Assembly: GCA_027405735.1 (NCBI GenBank)
Contig: JAPEHQ010000008.1
Location: 868,001 to 932,000 of the forward strand
DNA from: Mucor racemosus
Lineage: Eukaryota > Mucoromycota > Mucoromycetes > Mucorales > Mucoraceae
Direction of reading: 5' to 3'
Length of the DNA stretch: 64,000 nt
Shown here: piece by piece, positions 12,138 through 24,374 of the stretch
Numbering within the stretch: the stretch's first letter is position 1
How the letters are laid out: each line of letters opens with the position of its first letter
The notes under the pieces: generated by a model
Database searches by the model: none
The model's input: the letters and a program-made list of their open reading frames with translations, nothing else
Told to the model about the DNA's origin: nothing
Made by a program: the position numbers and the translations under genes

Positions 12138-13325
12138 ATGTATAAACGCCATGTAGCACCGCATCATAAAATTGTATATATTACATTGAATTTAAAAACC
12201 GACTGTATTATGATGAATAAAAAGCTACTTTCTCTTTCTTTTCTGTGCCGGCTTTTATCTATATCATGTATGGAGATCACAAGATGAGCTCATAAGAGAT
12301 CAGCATTTCTATAAAAGCTGAAAAAGGAGAGTGTAATACTGTATATAATATATGCCGAAGTATATGAATGAGTTAATTTCCATCTTGGATGTTAAAGCCT
12401 TTTGGAAGGGTCTTCAGTCTGCTGAATTTATTATCATCTCATGATGTGTAATTACAGACTGCATACTTGTCTATCCGGACCAAAATGTTAAATACAGTTT
12501 CCGTTAGCGTTTAGGCCAGCTGCTTCCTTTTAGCATGCACGAAGGGTAAAATCCTATCCATGCTGTTAAAATTTATACAAAACTAATTGATAAATAAGAG
12601 TTTTTTTTATACATTTGTAATAGTAAAAAAAGCTTGATAATTCTGATGGAAATGCACTGATTATCATGCTATAAGCATGTTTATATTTTTATATTGGTTG
12701 CTAATGTATATCCTGATTGATTTTGGACAATATACGATTCGGTGAGGTCGTGAAATCAAAACCACCATAGAAGTTTTAAAAGGGGTTTAATATGTTTTAC
12801 ATTGTTGTAATCCTTCTATAAAAAACGTTATATGTAATTTCTATTAACTGAAATTATTGCCAGATTTTGTTATCCTTTACTAGATTGGGTTTTCAAATTA
12901 CAAATTTGCTAATATTGAATACGTTGATTCAATTTCCAATTAAATAAGCATTTTCTTATAGACAATATTCTGAATATTTAACCCATTGTAGACTAATGTT
13001 ATAATAAATTCATCAACTCCTTTCATAGTTATTGATCGTTGCACCTGTTTTAATTTGATCATCTCATCCAATATGTCAAGGCAATGCAAACTAAAATCAC
13101 CTCATCTGATAATACTTTACTTACTATTTGACATTCAGCAATGCATATTTGATTACATCCGATCAGTCGTACCTGTAGTTGCAGGAGGTGTTCACAATAT
13201 GTCGAGGTGGATGTTGTTCCTCATCATCATTTACTATTTGAATAACCGATCATTTGGGTTTATTTCAGCCAATACCTTCTTGAATCGTTTTGTATTCCCT
13301 TTCCCTTCCCTAAAACTTTACGAGT
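12138..13325. other. Intergenic, no gene seen
   Basis: AT-rich sequence between the lysine-rich gene and EMP24. No coding frame with support; several T-runs and ATAT stretches. Confidence 0.45.
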
Positions 13326-14201
13326 ATGAATCGACTTTTATTAGGACTTACAGCACTTTTATTGTTAATACAACATGCTTGCTCCATGTCTGTCATCATT
13401 AAGCCCGGAGAAGTTCAATGTTACCATGAAGAACTTGAAGTAGGAGAGAAAATCACCGTGTCTTACCAGGTTTGGATACCATACAACAGTTTTACGACAT
13501 ACAGATTTACTCATAATTTTCTCGGTTATAAAAATGATTAGGTTGGCGATGGTGGTAATCTCGATATTGACTTTTGGGTGAGACTTTTGGAAATTGAAAT
13601 GAAAATTACCCCTTTTGTTTTCTAATGATATTATAGTTTCAAGATCCTACAGATTCCATCATCATTTCAACTACTAGGACTTCTTCCAACTCGCATTCAC
13701 TCCAAGCCAATATTGATGGCAGATATACCTATTGTTTCAGTAATGAATTCTCTACTGTTAGTGAAAAGAAAGTTGGTTTCAATATTCACGAAAACATTCA
13801 AAAGATTCATGATAGCATCAAAGGTACAGGGAAAAAAAACTGTTTTGTTTTTGCCCCCCGCGATTAACACACTTTCACACACATACTCACTCACTCGCTC
13901 ACTTATGTCTAGAGCATACCTATCCCCTTGAAAAGGAAATTGCTGAATTAGCCGAGAGTATTTTTGCAGTAAAAGCTCAACAAGAATACATTGTAGTTAG
14001 AGAACGTCAACACAGAGACAGTAAGGATTGTAATCTACTATATAAACTACACACAAACTTATGTTATTTTGAATAGCTGCTGAAAGTACCAATGCTCGTG
14101 TTAAGTGGTGGTCTATGGCACAATTAGGTTTATTGGTTTCCGTTTGTCTCTGGCAAGTATATTACCTTAAGCGCTTTTTTGAGGTCAAGAGAGCTGTTTA
14201 G
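13326..14201 (+). CDS. EMP24: p24 family cargo receptor, Emp24/TMED2 type
   Basis: Five exons (13326-13469, 13542-13577, 13637-13823, 13913-14020, 14077-14201) encode 199 residues. A signal peptide (NRLLLGLTALLLLIQHACS) is followed by the GOLD domain: CYHEELEVGEKITVSYQ, VGDGGNLDIDFW, and DGRYTYCFSNEFSTVS with the paired cysteines. A coiled segment (LEKEIAELAESIFAVKAQQEY) leads to one membrane span (AQLGLLVSVCLWQVYYL). The cytosolic tail KRFFEVKRAV has the FF motif for COPII binding and a C-terminal dibasic/hydrophobic signal. The tail and VGDGGNLDIDFW are most like the beta (Emp24/TMED2) subfamily. p24 proteins cycle between ER and Golgi and sort GPI-anchored cargo. The second exon is only 12 codons. 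Confidence 0.93.
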
Positions 14202-15826
14202 TTGGAATGAAATAAAGGATTATTATGATCGGATCAAAAAATTGTTATTGTTTAGTGTGTATATTTATAAATAATATATTGGATCTATTGGGAAAGACAT
14301 CCACATTAATGCAATGCACAATATACATTCATTGATTCATGAAATGTTGAACAAATAGCACTTTATCTATAGCAATGATCAAGCTGGGTATGCCATCTAT
14401 AGTAAATACAAAAAGATTCATCAAATCAATTTCAGTACCACATTTGGAGATCCAATGGTTACCATCGTCGCTAACCGAAGGATATTTAAATAAAACAAAA
14501 TGCTGGAAACTAAGTGAGATAATTTGTAGGGTTTCTAAAGGCGTTTATATGTGATGTTTGAATTAGGTGCTGTTTTAAAATACTTTAACAAAGTGCTCCG
14601 TTGATTTAAGGAAATTACTTGAGATGTATCCATTGTTGTACAGTATTGTAGCTTTATACAGTCATACCAATGGCTGCTTTTCCCCTATAGTTTACCGAGG
14701 GAAATCAAGTATATAAGGAGAAGAAGCAATCTACCTTTTGTCTTATTCTTGTTTTCTTTTTTTCTTTTTTTACTTGTTTTTTACTTATGCTTTATGAAGG
14801 TTTTAGGGGTTTGGGGCATACTATGCCATTTTTTTACTAGAATTACATGATATTTTGCTCTTCTGGTCATGGAAAAGGTTAAAGTCATCACACAACGAAT
14901 GTTGAACCACAAGATTTTGTCCGGCCGATGTAAGTAATTGTGTATCCCTGTTGGAGCTGTACTTGTAGAGATCCAAAATTTCTTTGGCATACTTCCTTTT
15001 GTCAGTACTATTTCACAATTGAATTATTTTAATAAAGGTTTGGAATTATTATAAAGCTATAAAGTCTCTGTGCTTCCTTTGTCAAATGGTTATTTTTTTC
15101 TTGCATTTCAAATACATCATAATCTACAGATTTAATAAAACCTGTATTCTATCACGCTCATCCCTAAATATATCTTCTTTCCTTTGTAAAAACAAACATG
15201 AAAAGTATACTTACATGGATTCTATCTATTCTGCGGTAAACTATACATATCAAGTTTGTTTAATAATTAGATTTATCTTGGATATTATCTAAAAATCGAA
15301 AAGTATTAAAACATCAAATTGTACCACTGGTACTTCCAAACTAGGAACTAAACCACGAAGATCTAGTTTTAAGATCTTATTACTAATTATTAATATATAT
15401 ATCATAAAGATGATGGTAATCCATAAGCTTTTGTTTTACTTCTAAAACATCTTTAATAAACTTAGAAGCGTAAAAATTGTATTCCCATGTTGCTTTTTAT
15501 ACGTTTTTTCGCCTCATATTTAAACACCTTCAGCATCCCATGTTGATGGCAGCCAACCTCACATTAAAAGGCTGCAAGATAAAAAGCATGTGTATTTTTT
15601 CCTTTGTACAACGTTTTTAGGATCCTAAAAGAAGCCTGAACATTATTCATAGGATATACTTCATCAAATTTTATATAATCATTTTTGTATCCATTTGTTG
15701 TTACGAAACAATTATTCCAATTGTCATCCTATTCAACATTGTCCCGGCTACAAATTTTATTAAATGAAGCAAGGATGGTTACTATAGTGATTGTTTCATA
15801 AATTTGAATGATGCAGAAATGGCCAG
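14202..15826. other. Intergenic, no gene seen
   Basis: AT-rich sequence downstream of EMP24 up to the hAT-like MITE. No supported gene. The stretch 14690-15000 includes a pyrimidine-rich run (14740-14780). Confidence 0.45.
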
Positions 15827-16302
15827 CTTAAAATTAGTGATATTAAACGAGCCGAGCCTTTTTTATGCAGCCGAGCTTTTCTCAAGGCTCGTTAAAGTTA
15901 GACGAGCTTACAAAAAAGCTCGTTCAACCTCGACGAGCTTTTTTTTGCGCGTGACTAGAGCTCGTTTACCCCAAACGAGCTTTTTTATGCAGCGACTAAA
16001 ACTCATCATCTCAATGCGAGCTTTATTTTACCTTTCCAGTGACAAATATCTAAAGTAAAGCAAACTTATGAATGTCAATTGACAATTATCTAAAGTAATA
16101 ATGTCATAGCATTTACTAATTATTATTTAAATTTGAACTTTTTGAAAAAAAGTCAAAAGCTCGTCTTTCTCAAACGAGCTTTTTAAAAAAAAGTCAAAAA
16201 CTCGTCTTTGTCAAACGAGCTTTTATTAAAGCTCGGCTCGTTGTGGCGAGCTTTGGTCAAGCTCGTCCTAGGCTCGGCTCGTCTTTTATACTTACTTAAA
16301 AT
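15827..16302. mobile_element. hAT-like MITE with GAGCTCG-type subterminal repeats
   Basis: An 8-bp direct repeat CTTAAAAT lies at 15827-15834 and 16295-16302. The 460-bp insert between them starts TAGTGATATTAAACGAGCC and ends with an imperfect inverse (TAAGTATAAAAGACGAGCC on the other strand). Inside are more than a dozen copies of GCTCG, CGAGC and AACGAGC, often as head-to-head pairs. An 8-bp target duplication and short TA-initial termini fit hAT elements; the clustered short motifs fit subterminal transposase-binding sites. It has no transposase and is non-autonomous. Confidence 0.78.
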
Positions 16303-16719
16303 TGAGACAGCGCATTTGAAATGAAAATAAGTCGAGAAAATACTAAGGTATTGCAATGATGGTTATTAAGTAAAGTCTAGATTATTTTTCATTCTCTACC
16401 AGGATATTTAGTTTTTAGATGGCTGTAAAGACTTTTTTTATTTTTTTATAAATTTTGTGAGAGCACTTTTTCTGTTATAGAGATCCATGAAGGGATGACA
16501 GGTATGCAAAACTAAAACCATAGGATAGTACTCATTAACGTCTATCTAACGAATTTTATCTCGTGAAAAAATATTGATTTTTGGTCGAGAAAATTGAGAT
16601 TGAATGATTGATTTTTGGTGATACAAAAAAAGGATCAATTTTGGACGAGGATATACAAGGAAAAATTTTCGCCGACCAAAAAAAAAAATCAAAAAAATGT
16701 ATATCCCCACGAAAAATAG

Positions 16720-17200
16720 GGCCAAAGCTACGTATAAATACTCATTTTGTAGATAATTTTGTTGCGCATAATGTGAAAATAAAATATTTTAGGGTTGCAT
16801 TTGAATAAAGGGTACTTTTTGATCAAAAACCGTTAAAATTTGACATCAAATTTACTAGGGATTTTATGAGAAAAATATTTTTAAATCCTACACAGATCGA
16901 TTCAGAATTAAAAACTGAACCTAAAACATTTAATACGCTAGTTTAACTTACTATGCATTTTTGTGAGCATTTAAACGATTCTGCTTTTTGAATCATTTTT
17001 CGACCGGTTTGTATGAATTGATTTTGGAACTCAGTTAGCATAAGCGATAAAATGTAATGTGAACTATTAGTTGGATTATCTCGACGAAAAATCAATATTT
17101 TTTGCTGGAATAAAATAAGACAGAGTAGCGTTTAGTTGGATCTATCTTGTAAATACAAAAAACTAATACTTCAATTTTAGAGTTTAGATTTTATAATCGA
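16720..17200 (+). repeat. Dispersed repeat family, copy E (partial, decayed)
   Basis: Matches the middle of repeat copy A and the left arm, same orientation. Shared landmarks are TTTAATACGCTAG, a GAGCATTTAAACGATT stretch, ATCTCGACGAAAAATCAATA and ACAGAGTAGC. The flanks of the family are missing, so only about 0.5 kb remains. Identity is visibly lower than between the two arms. Confidence 0.65.
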
Positions 17201-17681
17201 TTTTAGGTCAATGTTAGGGCAATGTTCGTATATTTAGTTATGAGCTCTTTTATTTTAGCCTATATGAATGACCCGAGATAAAAGTATAATGTTTGGTTGC
17301 TTGAGTTAAACGAACTGGTCATTTGACAATTTTTACATTCCCTTGTATGACGAACACCAAAAGCTTTGAAGTGTTTGTATGTTAGATGCAAAATGTTATT
17401 GTATTTTCGTTTCAAGATTGTAAATGTAGAAAGGATCGATGTTGCCGCAAATCATGCAGCTTAACAATAATCCAGGTGAAATAGTGTCCACAATTATAAA
17501 AGAAAATGCATTGAGCAAAATGGCTTTATAACGTATTCTGTAGCTCTCTGAATTATACCATTAATTTTATATTTATTCGTTTTTATATAATTTGAAAAGA
17601 AATGATGCTGTACAACTCTCTTCCTCCGAAAAGAATCAAATAGCGCTTACGCACCTAACAAAAATAAAGTGGGTATTTGTT

Positions 17682-18734
17682 TTAACCGCGAACATACTTG
17701 ACTTTTTGCTTTTTAGGTTTAGCAGGAATTTGAGGTTGTTGAGCAGTTTGTTGAGCCTGCATCTCAGCCATAGTAGGGAGGCCTTGAGCCTTACGTTGTT
17801 CATCAGCAAGTGCTTCGATTTCAGCTAATGTAGTTGTAGGAGCGACAATTGATTTAGGGACATTTCCTTCCTTTTGACATTGAGGCAAGAGTTTTGCAAT
17901 GCCAACAAATAATTCTTTACGAGATGTAATTTCTTGATTAATGAAAAAGTTGTTGTTGTTTTTAATTTGAACTCGAACACGGCCAACGTTTGCCCAATCA
18001 CGAGGATGGCGCTTACCCTAAGTACGAAAATTGTGATTTTAGTATTTTGCATTTGTCTCTCACCGTCAATTATTAATGACTGATACTTTACCTCGTATAC
18101 AACAGAGAAACCCAACTTTTGACAAGCGATTGCCATATGATAAGCGTGAGGGTTCTTTACTGACTTTTCCTTTGCAATCTTTCTACCTTCTTGAGCTGAC
18201 TTGTCGGCATCAATGTAACAAGGATAAACACAAACCCAACTAAAGAACAGGCATGTTAGTAATGCTATACTTTATACATACTGTGAATGTACTTTACTCT
18301 TTGTATTCCTCTGGACGCATTTGACGAGAAACACCATTAGGGCCAGAAGCGACGGTGACAACAGATTCTCTAGCAGGAGGTGCAGCCATAGCAGCACCAG
18401 GACGTTGAGCATCACCGCCAAGTCCACCGGCACCACCCATACTTTGCATCATTTGTTGAAGTTGAGCCATATCAGGCATACCACCTCCTCCACCCATGCC
18501 ACCGCCCATACCGCCCATACCACCCATAGCGCTCATCATACTGCTCAAATCAGGCATACCTCCCATACCTCCCATACCTGGAACGCCACCAGCAGGTGCT
18601 CTTCTAGCTGAAGAGGAAGAGGAAGAAGGTTCATTGGGAAGAGGAAAATCCATGTTATCGATATCCATATCATCCTCATCGTCTAAAAAGACATGATTCT
18701 TTTGAGTTTTCTTCAGATTATTAAGCATAGACAT
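17682..18734 (-). CDS. SEC65: Signal recognition particle subunit SRP19/Sec65
   Basis: Three exons (18734-18298, 18239-18092, 18017-17682) give 306 residues. The SRP19 core begins across the first junction: [20 protein letters not shown], then [21 protein letters not shown], then [19 protein letters not shown]. These are the RNA-binding segments that hold helices 6 and 8 of SRP RNA. The first 145 residues form a fungal-type extension with an acidic patch ([13 protein letters not shown]) and a Gly/Met-rich stretch of GGM repeats (about residues 50-110). The Lys-rich tail [12 protein letters not shown] is typical for RNA binding. It helps target nascent secretory proteins to the ER. It is divergent from TFB3, with 171 bp between starts, so the two probably share a promoter. 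Confidence 0.93.
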
Positions 18735-18905
18735 TTCGTGTATCTAAAATTATCTGTAAATTGAGAATAGAAAGCAAAGGAAGGAATTTTAAAGGATCGT
18801 TATATGAGCTGTGTTGGTGATTCTACCGTCACAGAAAACATTTATAAATGTAAAATCAAAATCAAAATGCAAGATGCTCTTTCTATATTCTCCCAAATAA
18901 TTACA

Positions 18906-20224
18906 ATGGCAACCACTCTAAGAAATCAAACCTTGATGATAGGAAAAACAGGTTCTTCTGTTGTTTCATTTCAGGTAAATTTTTAAAGTGACGGGATGTG
19001 CTTTGATTTCAATTTTACTAATCAATGAGAAATAATTCATGAAATAGGAAGAAGATGCTCAATGTCCAGTATGTAAAAGTGATAAATACCTTACACCAAA
19101 TCTTAAGCTTCTCGTATCGCCTTGCTTTCATAAAATGTAGGTTTCTTTCCTCTCCAGTTATAGATGCATGCTTATTAATTTATTTTTTCAACAGGTGTGA
19201 ATCTTGTATTGATCGTTTGTTCAGTGCAGGTCCTGCACCTTGTCCTATCTGTCAGCAAGTTTTGAGAAAGAATCAATTCATGTCACAGATTTTCGAGGAT
19301 CTTGCAGTAGAGAAAGAAGTTCGTATACGTAAAAGAGCAGCTCGAGTGTAAAGTATATTTTCCATATTATGCCATGGCGCAGTACTAAACATTTAACTAT
19401 TTTAGGTTTAATAAAAGAGCAGAGGATTTCCCAAGTTTACGAGCATATAATGACTACCTAGAAATGGTAGAAGATATAAGTAAGTATACAATTACTGCTT
19501 TTTACATTGAAATATCTCAACATTTTATGTTTGTAGCCTTTAATTTAATGAATGAAGTGGATGTGGCGGAAACAGAAGCAAAGATTGCAGCTTATGAAAT
19601 GGAAAATAAAGATAGCATTGCGGCAAACCAAGCTAAAAATGTCAATGAACAAAGATTTAGAAGTTATCAAGATGAAATGGAAAAGCAAGAACGGGAGCAA
19701 AAGAGAGAGGAATATTTACAACAATTGGAAGAAGAGAGAAAAGAAAAGGAAATGGAGAAATCAGATATTATTTCAGAACTTGCTTCAACCAACAAATCTG
19801 CTCAAGCAGTTATTCAAACAAGACAAGCTACTGCGCTTAAAAGATCATCTGCACTTCGTCAACAGCAACAACAACAACCAGACTCCAATAGAATCGCAAT
19901 GCCTTCATGGATTACAACAGCTATGGATACAGATGCTGAGATGAGAGAAAATGAAGCTAGAAATTTTGATCCATTATTATTACAATATGAATATACCTCT
20001 GGATACACTGTTCGTGAAAACTATATTGATCCGTAAGTCTATTGATGCTAAATGGGCATACTTTTTTTTTATATATATATATTAATATTTCAATTATAAA
20101 CAGATCTACTGAATATCTACTCAACAACAAGCAAGCTAGAGCTGGAGGTTATGCACCGAAATTCGCACATCAACGAGCATTAATGTCAGCATTTACAGGT
20201 GTCTTATGTCAACCTATAGAATAA
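18906..20224 (+). CDS. TFB3: TFIIH/CAK assembly factor MAT1/Tfb3 (RING finger)
   Basis: Six exons (18906-18974, 19048-19136, 19195-19347, 19406-19479, 19537-20032, 20104-20224) encode 333 residues. The N-terminal RING has CPVCKSDKY, LVSPCFHKMCESCIDRLF and CPICQQVL, then LRKNQFMSQIFEDLAVEKEV, the hallmark after the MAT1 RING. The middle domain (FNKRAEDFPSLRAYNDYLEM, then ITFNLMNEVDVAETE) and a long coiled coil follow. The C-terminus (GGYAPKFAHQRALMSAFTGV) matches the segment that activates Cdk7/Kin28 and cyclin H. The protein links the CDK-activating kinase to core TFIIH. One splice junction rebuilds the Met in HKMCES. An upstream in-frame ATG at 18804 would add 34 residues; I prefer 18906 because MAT1 proteins start close to the RING. 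Confidence 0.93.
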
Positions 20225-20390
20225 AATAGTTTTTATTTAAATAAAATGTACAAAAAAAAAAATAAGGAAAGCATAAACTATATAAAAAGAAATGTGGTGT
20301 TGCATATGTATATTTATCGAATTTTCTGCAAGTGGTTTGATTATATATTACTTGTTGATCTAGTTGATTTCTTTTTTGTTGCCAAATCTA

Positions 20391-20455
20391 ACTTTTTTCT
20401 TTCTCTTTCTCTCTCTCTCGCTCTCTCTTTTTGTTGTTGTTGTTGTTGTTGTTAC
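20391..20455 (+). repeat. Microsatellite (CT)n followed by (TTG)n
   Basis: A pyrimidine-rich TCTTTCTCTCTCTCTC block changes directly into about seven TTG units, downstream of TFB3. Simple sequence, no coding meaning seen. Confidence 0.8.
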
Positions 20456-20700
20456 ATGCAAAATATCAAAAAATCATAGAAAATCCAAGGTTATACATAC
20501 AAATAATATTACAAATTGCATTATCAAAAGTAATCAAATTATGTTCACCCTTGTATGACACAACTAAGCCGATATTTCATACCAAGATATGATAGATACA
20601 TTCTGGTTGGAAATACGCGAATACTTTTTAAATGGGGGAAATTCAGATCTATTTTATATTTTTGGGTGTAAGAATGGCTTATTATTGATTGATTTTATTA

Positions 20701-21061
20701 TTATTTACCTTTAATATCAACATATATACCTATGATACAATATGATTAAAAAATGAGCGATTGGTTTTGTAATAATATAAATACCTCCCAGAGTAAAGGC
20801 TTGTTCTATTTTATAATGATTATTGGATTGAAATGGCACCCATTTATTATCTCGAAAGAATAACCAAGTTATTTCTTGTGGGTAATCATGAAGTGTATCA
20901 GAATTACTGCCATGTTCATTTGTATCTTTTGATAACGATGAAGGCGGCAGACATTCCCTTGAATCTATCACAGATGGTGGAGAATTGCTGTTATTTGGTG
21001 TGAGCGGCAATCGACTATTAGCAGTATTATTATAATAAATTGCTTGATATTGGTGATCCAT
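20701..21061 (-). CDS. Small protein with a single WWE-like domain
   Basis: Two exons, 21061-20785 and 20729-20701, join through G and GT to give 101 residues and a stop. Residues 1-65 are Asn/Ser/Pro-rich and disordered. Residues about 67-101 (ITWLFFRDNKWVPF, then HYKIEQAFTLGG, then IYVDIKGK) look like one WWE-type module: a Trp-containing strand, a second strand with Wx-PF, then the helix with IExAF, ending in a VDxK strand. WWE domains bind poly-ADP-ribose units or occur in DDHD phospholipases; here it stands alone. Splice sites GTATTT and CATAG are weak but plausible, and the joined frame completes the domain. Function unknown. Confidence 0.5.
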
Positions 21062-21135
21062 GTTTATATGTGTATGTATAAATACAAAGGATTCTGCTAT
21101 ATTGCTTTGTTATCTTGATTGCCGGATTTAACGAA

Positions 21136-21231
21136 ATGTCAAGTAAAAAGTCCAAAGAAATTCCTCAAAAAGTGATTAATAAGAAAGAAAGAAAGAAGAT
21201 GGGAAAAGTAGTAGATAAAATTTATATGTAA
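21136..21231 (+). CDS. Possible 31-residue basic peptide or first exon
   Basis: A short frame, MSSKKSKEIPQKVINKKER to KVVDKIYM, starts 75 bp from the divergent start of the WWE-like gene. It overlaps a good donor (GTAAGT) at its end, so it may be the first exon of a gene whose remaining exons I could not find. Strongly basic; no family recognised. Confidence 0.22.
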   Translation: MSSKKSKEIPQKVINKKERKKMGKVVDKIYM

Positions 21232-24200
21232 GTGTATTATAAGAAAATACGAGGCCAAATGAAAAGCGAAGATTACGTCGTACAAATTATTGATCTTTTT
21301 TATGTTATTTCGTTATATACATACACATGGGCATCATGTTTGGATATATTCTGATATACGAGAAAAGAGTATTACACATGAGGGAAACAGATATCATTGG
21401 ATAAAGTATACTATAAACATTAACGTCCCAAGCGTTTATATATCTATACATGTAAACCTGGTAAATATAGCTGTTCATGCAGCGGACAACCATAAATCAA
21501 ATATAATCGTTTAGCATTTGATAATCCAATGAAAATAGCAATGAACAGTTTAGTTATGCTCTCACATTACAGTTTTTCTATCCGGTCTTTTACGATAATA
21601 AGAAGATACGAACTGTCGATTTACTATATAATAAAAACTTATACAATAATTAAGACAGATTAATTATATTACAAAACCAATCTGCATTCACAATTTTGCT
21701 AGACATAGAAGAATATCAAGTTTTGCTTATCAGATCGTTCCCATTTTTAAGAAAACGCTTTGCATTTAGGTATCTGAAAGCCATGGACTTTATTTGAATA
21801 CATTTTTTTTTTTGGATTCATAGGCAGTTAAAAACGATAAAGGTATATCGTTTAGCTACTTTCACCGACTAAATGTAGTTTTAAATAGGCCATTTTTGAT
21901 CATTATTCATTCAAAATGAGAAATTGAACCCCTGAAACAAAATTAAAACGTAGACAATGAATTTTCGGTTGGGCGATTAAAACGCAGCTGTATTTTTGAT
22001 GATTTCAAAGTCTTTCTTCACAGCATTTGCATCCATTAATGCATAACTAAAAAATAGTTCTAATGTTAACCAGTATGTGTATCATTAAAGCATATTTTTT
22101 TGCTTTGACTTGATCATTATTAAAACAGAGAAAATATATCAGTTCGATTTATATATATATATATATTACTAGCTCCTTTTTTAAACTAATTTGCAGGTAA
22201 AATGTAATATTTTTGAAGAATCCTTTGAAAATGTTCACAATATAGCGGAGTTTAAATTGACTTTTTGTGTATATAGTGATGGTGGGATATTAATGATGGT
22301 ACAGCTGTTCATGAGGTTTATTGAAGAAGATAAATTGTAGCTCTTTGCATATAAATGTGGAAAGTTGGGGAAGATTAATGCTACTAGATAAACGCAGATT
22401 TTTAATACATTTTAATTATAAAGAGGCTTTTATTCCCTCTGAAATGAAAATCAGCATACCTTTTGTGTTTTATTCCAGAAATGTTGTTTGCTGCAATAAA
22501 TCACGTACATTTGGCACATGTATAAAACTGCATAGCACTTGACCAAGATGAGGAGGCATTACATATGTATCAATACTTTAATCAAATAAAGTGTTACACA
22601 CAATTATTTTGTATACCGATAAAACCATGAGGAAACTATAAAATGACGATATTTAAAGTGATTCTTTCCAATATTTGTGAATATCTTTCTTATATGATTG
22701 CTTGTAAACTTAACAAAAGTTTATAGTATATGGTTACAATCGACAAGACAATAAAAAACACCGAGGTATACCGAGAATTCTAAGGGTTCCTGAACATTTA
22801 TTCAATTATCATACAACACATTTTTAAGGCCCAGTCATTCCAATCCTCGGTATGTGCTGCATTGTAGCAACCATTATTTTTTTTTCTCGAGAAGAATGGA
22901 ATATAAATAGACATTGTTTTTCTGTGGAGAAAAATTGAAAAAAGATTGAATATATTTATTCAAGTGAAGCAGACAAACTCCTTTAAATCAGTAGATGATT
23001 CTAATCAAGCAGTCATTTTTTGCATAATGAGAGATCAAGTTGATATGTATATTAAACACAATGAAAACTTTTTGTAACGCACAAAGCCACGTGCAATCAT
23101 TTACTTTAAAAATGCTGTGTAACTTTGTATGACCTTGGGGGAGAAAAGGGATGACGAGAAGGAAGCAAAATTTTATGCAATCCAAATGGATAGCCTAATC
23201 TTTTTTTATTTTATTTTTTTATAAATATATATAGAAAGCTATTTTTTCGTTTTTTATGTCAATTCCTATTAGTTGCGTTTTATGCCGCTTAAATTATGTA
23301 TATATAAGACTCTAGTTGGTTTGATCTTCTACAATGTCGGGATTTACCGTCAATTTAACCAACTAGCATAAGATTAGTGCCTTTTTTTTTCTGTCTGAGA
23401 TTATATATTATCATAATTTGAAAATTTTTTTAAATTGGCAAGCAGTAAATAAAATGCTTTCCCCTGTACAAAACGGTTTTGCATAACAATCAAAATAAAG
23501 CTAAAAAAGAAGGTCTTTTATGAGCCATTTGATCATTGAAAAACAATGAATAAAAAGAATAAAAATTCTTTTTTTTTAGGGGGGGAGAGGAAATAATCAA
23601 GAACAAATCAGCATAAATGTACATTTGGGTTTATCATTTTGTAACAAAACATATACTTTTTTTGACGTCATATATTCATGTTGTATGCTAAACTCTCCTG
23701 CTTGTAGACACACATACGCACGCTTGAATACACCGTTTCGCAAACCATCAAGGGGTCAAAAAACAAATTTTTCTCGAGTACCACAAATAAAAAAAACCAA
23801 TTTCCTTCAAGGTGAAATTTATCCAATGAATATGTATAATGAGTTTGAAACAATAAGCCATCTAATGCATCCTCTTTCATCTAAAATATGGATTCATGGC
23901 ACATTTTGCAATAAAAATTTTCAATAAAAACTGATGGATCAGACGCATAGCAACAACTTTATACAAATATTATGCTGTTTTTGATGCATTTTGAATGATT
24001 TATAGGCAAAACAGATCAAAACTAAATAGTCAGTACAGTCACAGTGATTAATGTGAGGCTCAACCTATCTTGCATTGATTGGTTAAGCCTTTTTTTTTCT
24101 TCTTTTTTTTGCTTTAATTTTTTTTGCAAATACTTTTTTCGATATTCTTTTTCCTTTTTATTTAGCCATTAAAAAAAAAAAAGAGTACTAAATTCCTTAT

Positions 24201-24374
24201 TAATCTTGATTTTTTTTTTAAAAAGAGAAAAATCAAATGTAAGCATTATAATAAATTTTATTTAAATTTGGTTTTAAATTAGAATTTTTTGTATCATGTA
24301 GAACGGAAATCTTAGGCAAGCAGGAAAAAAAAAAAATCTCGCTTTAAAAAAAAAAAAAAAAGAAAAATTTAATC
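21232..24374. other. 3.1-kb intergenic region upstream of the Rua1-domain gene
   Basis: No supported gene on either strand. It is AT-rich with many homopolymer runs; A-runs at 24322-24334 and 24347-24360 lie in the immediate leader of the next gene. The long upstream region would suit a regulated transcription-factor gene, but no specific site is claimed. Confidence 0.45.

Noticed and set aside
15804..16058. 84-codon frame in the 15.8-16.3 kb region
   Set aside because: It lies inside the hAT-like MITE and is created by the GCTCG motif array.
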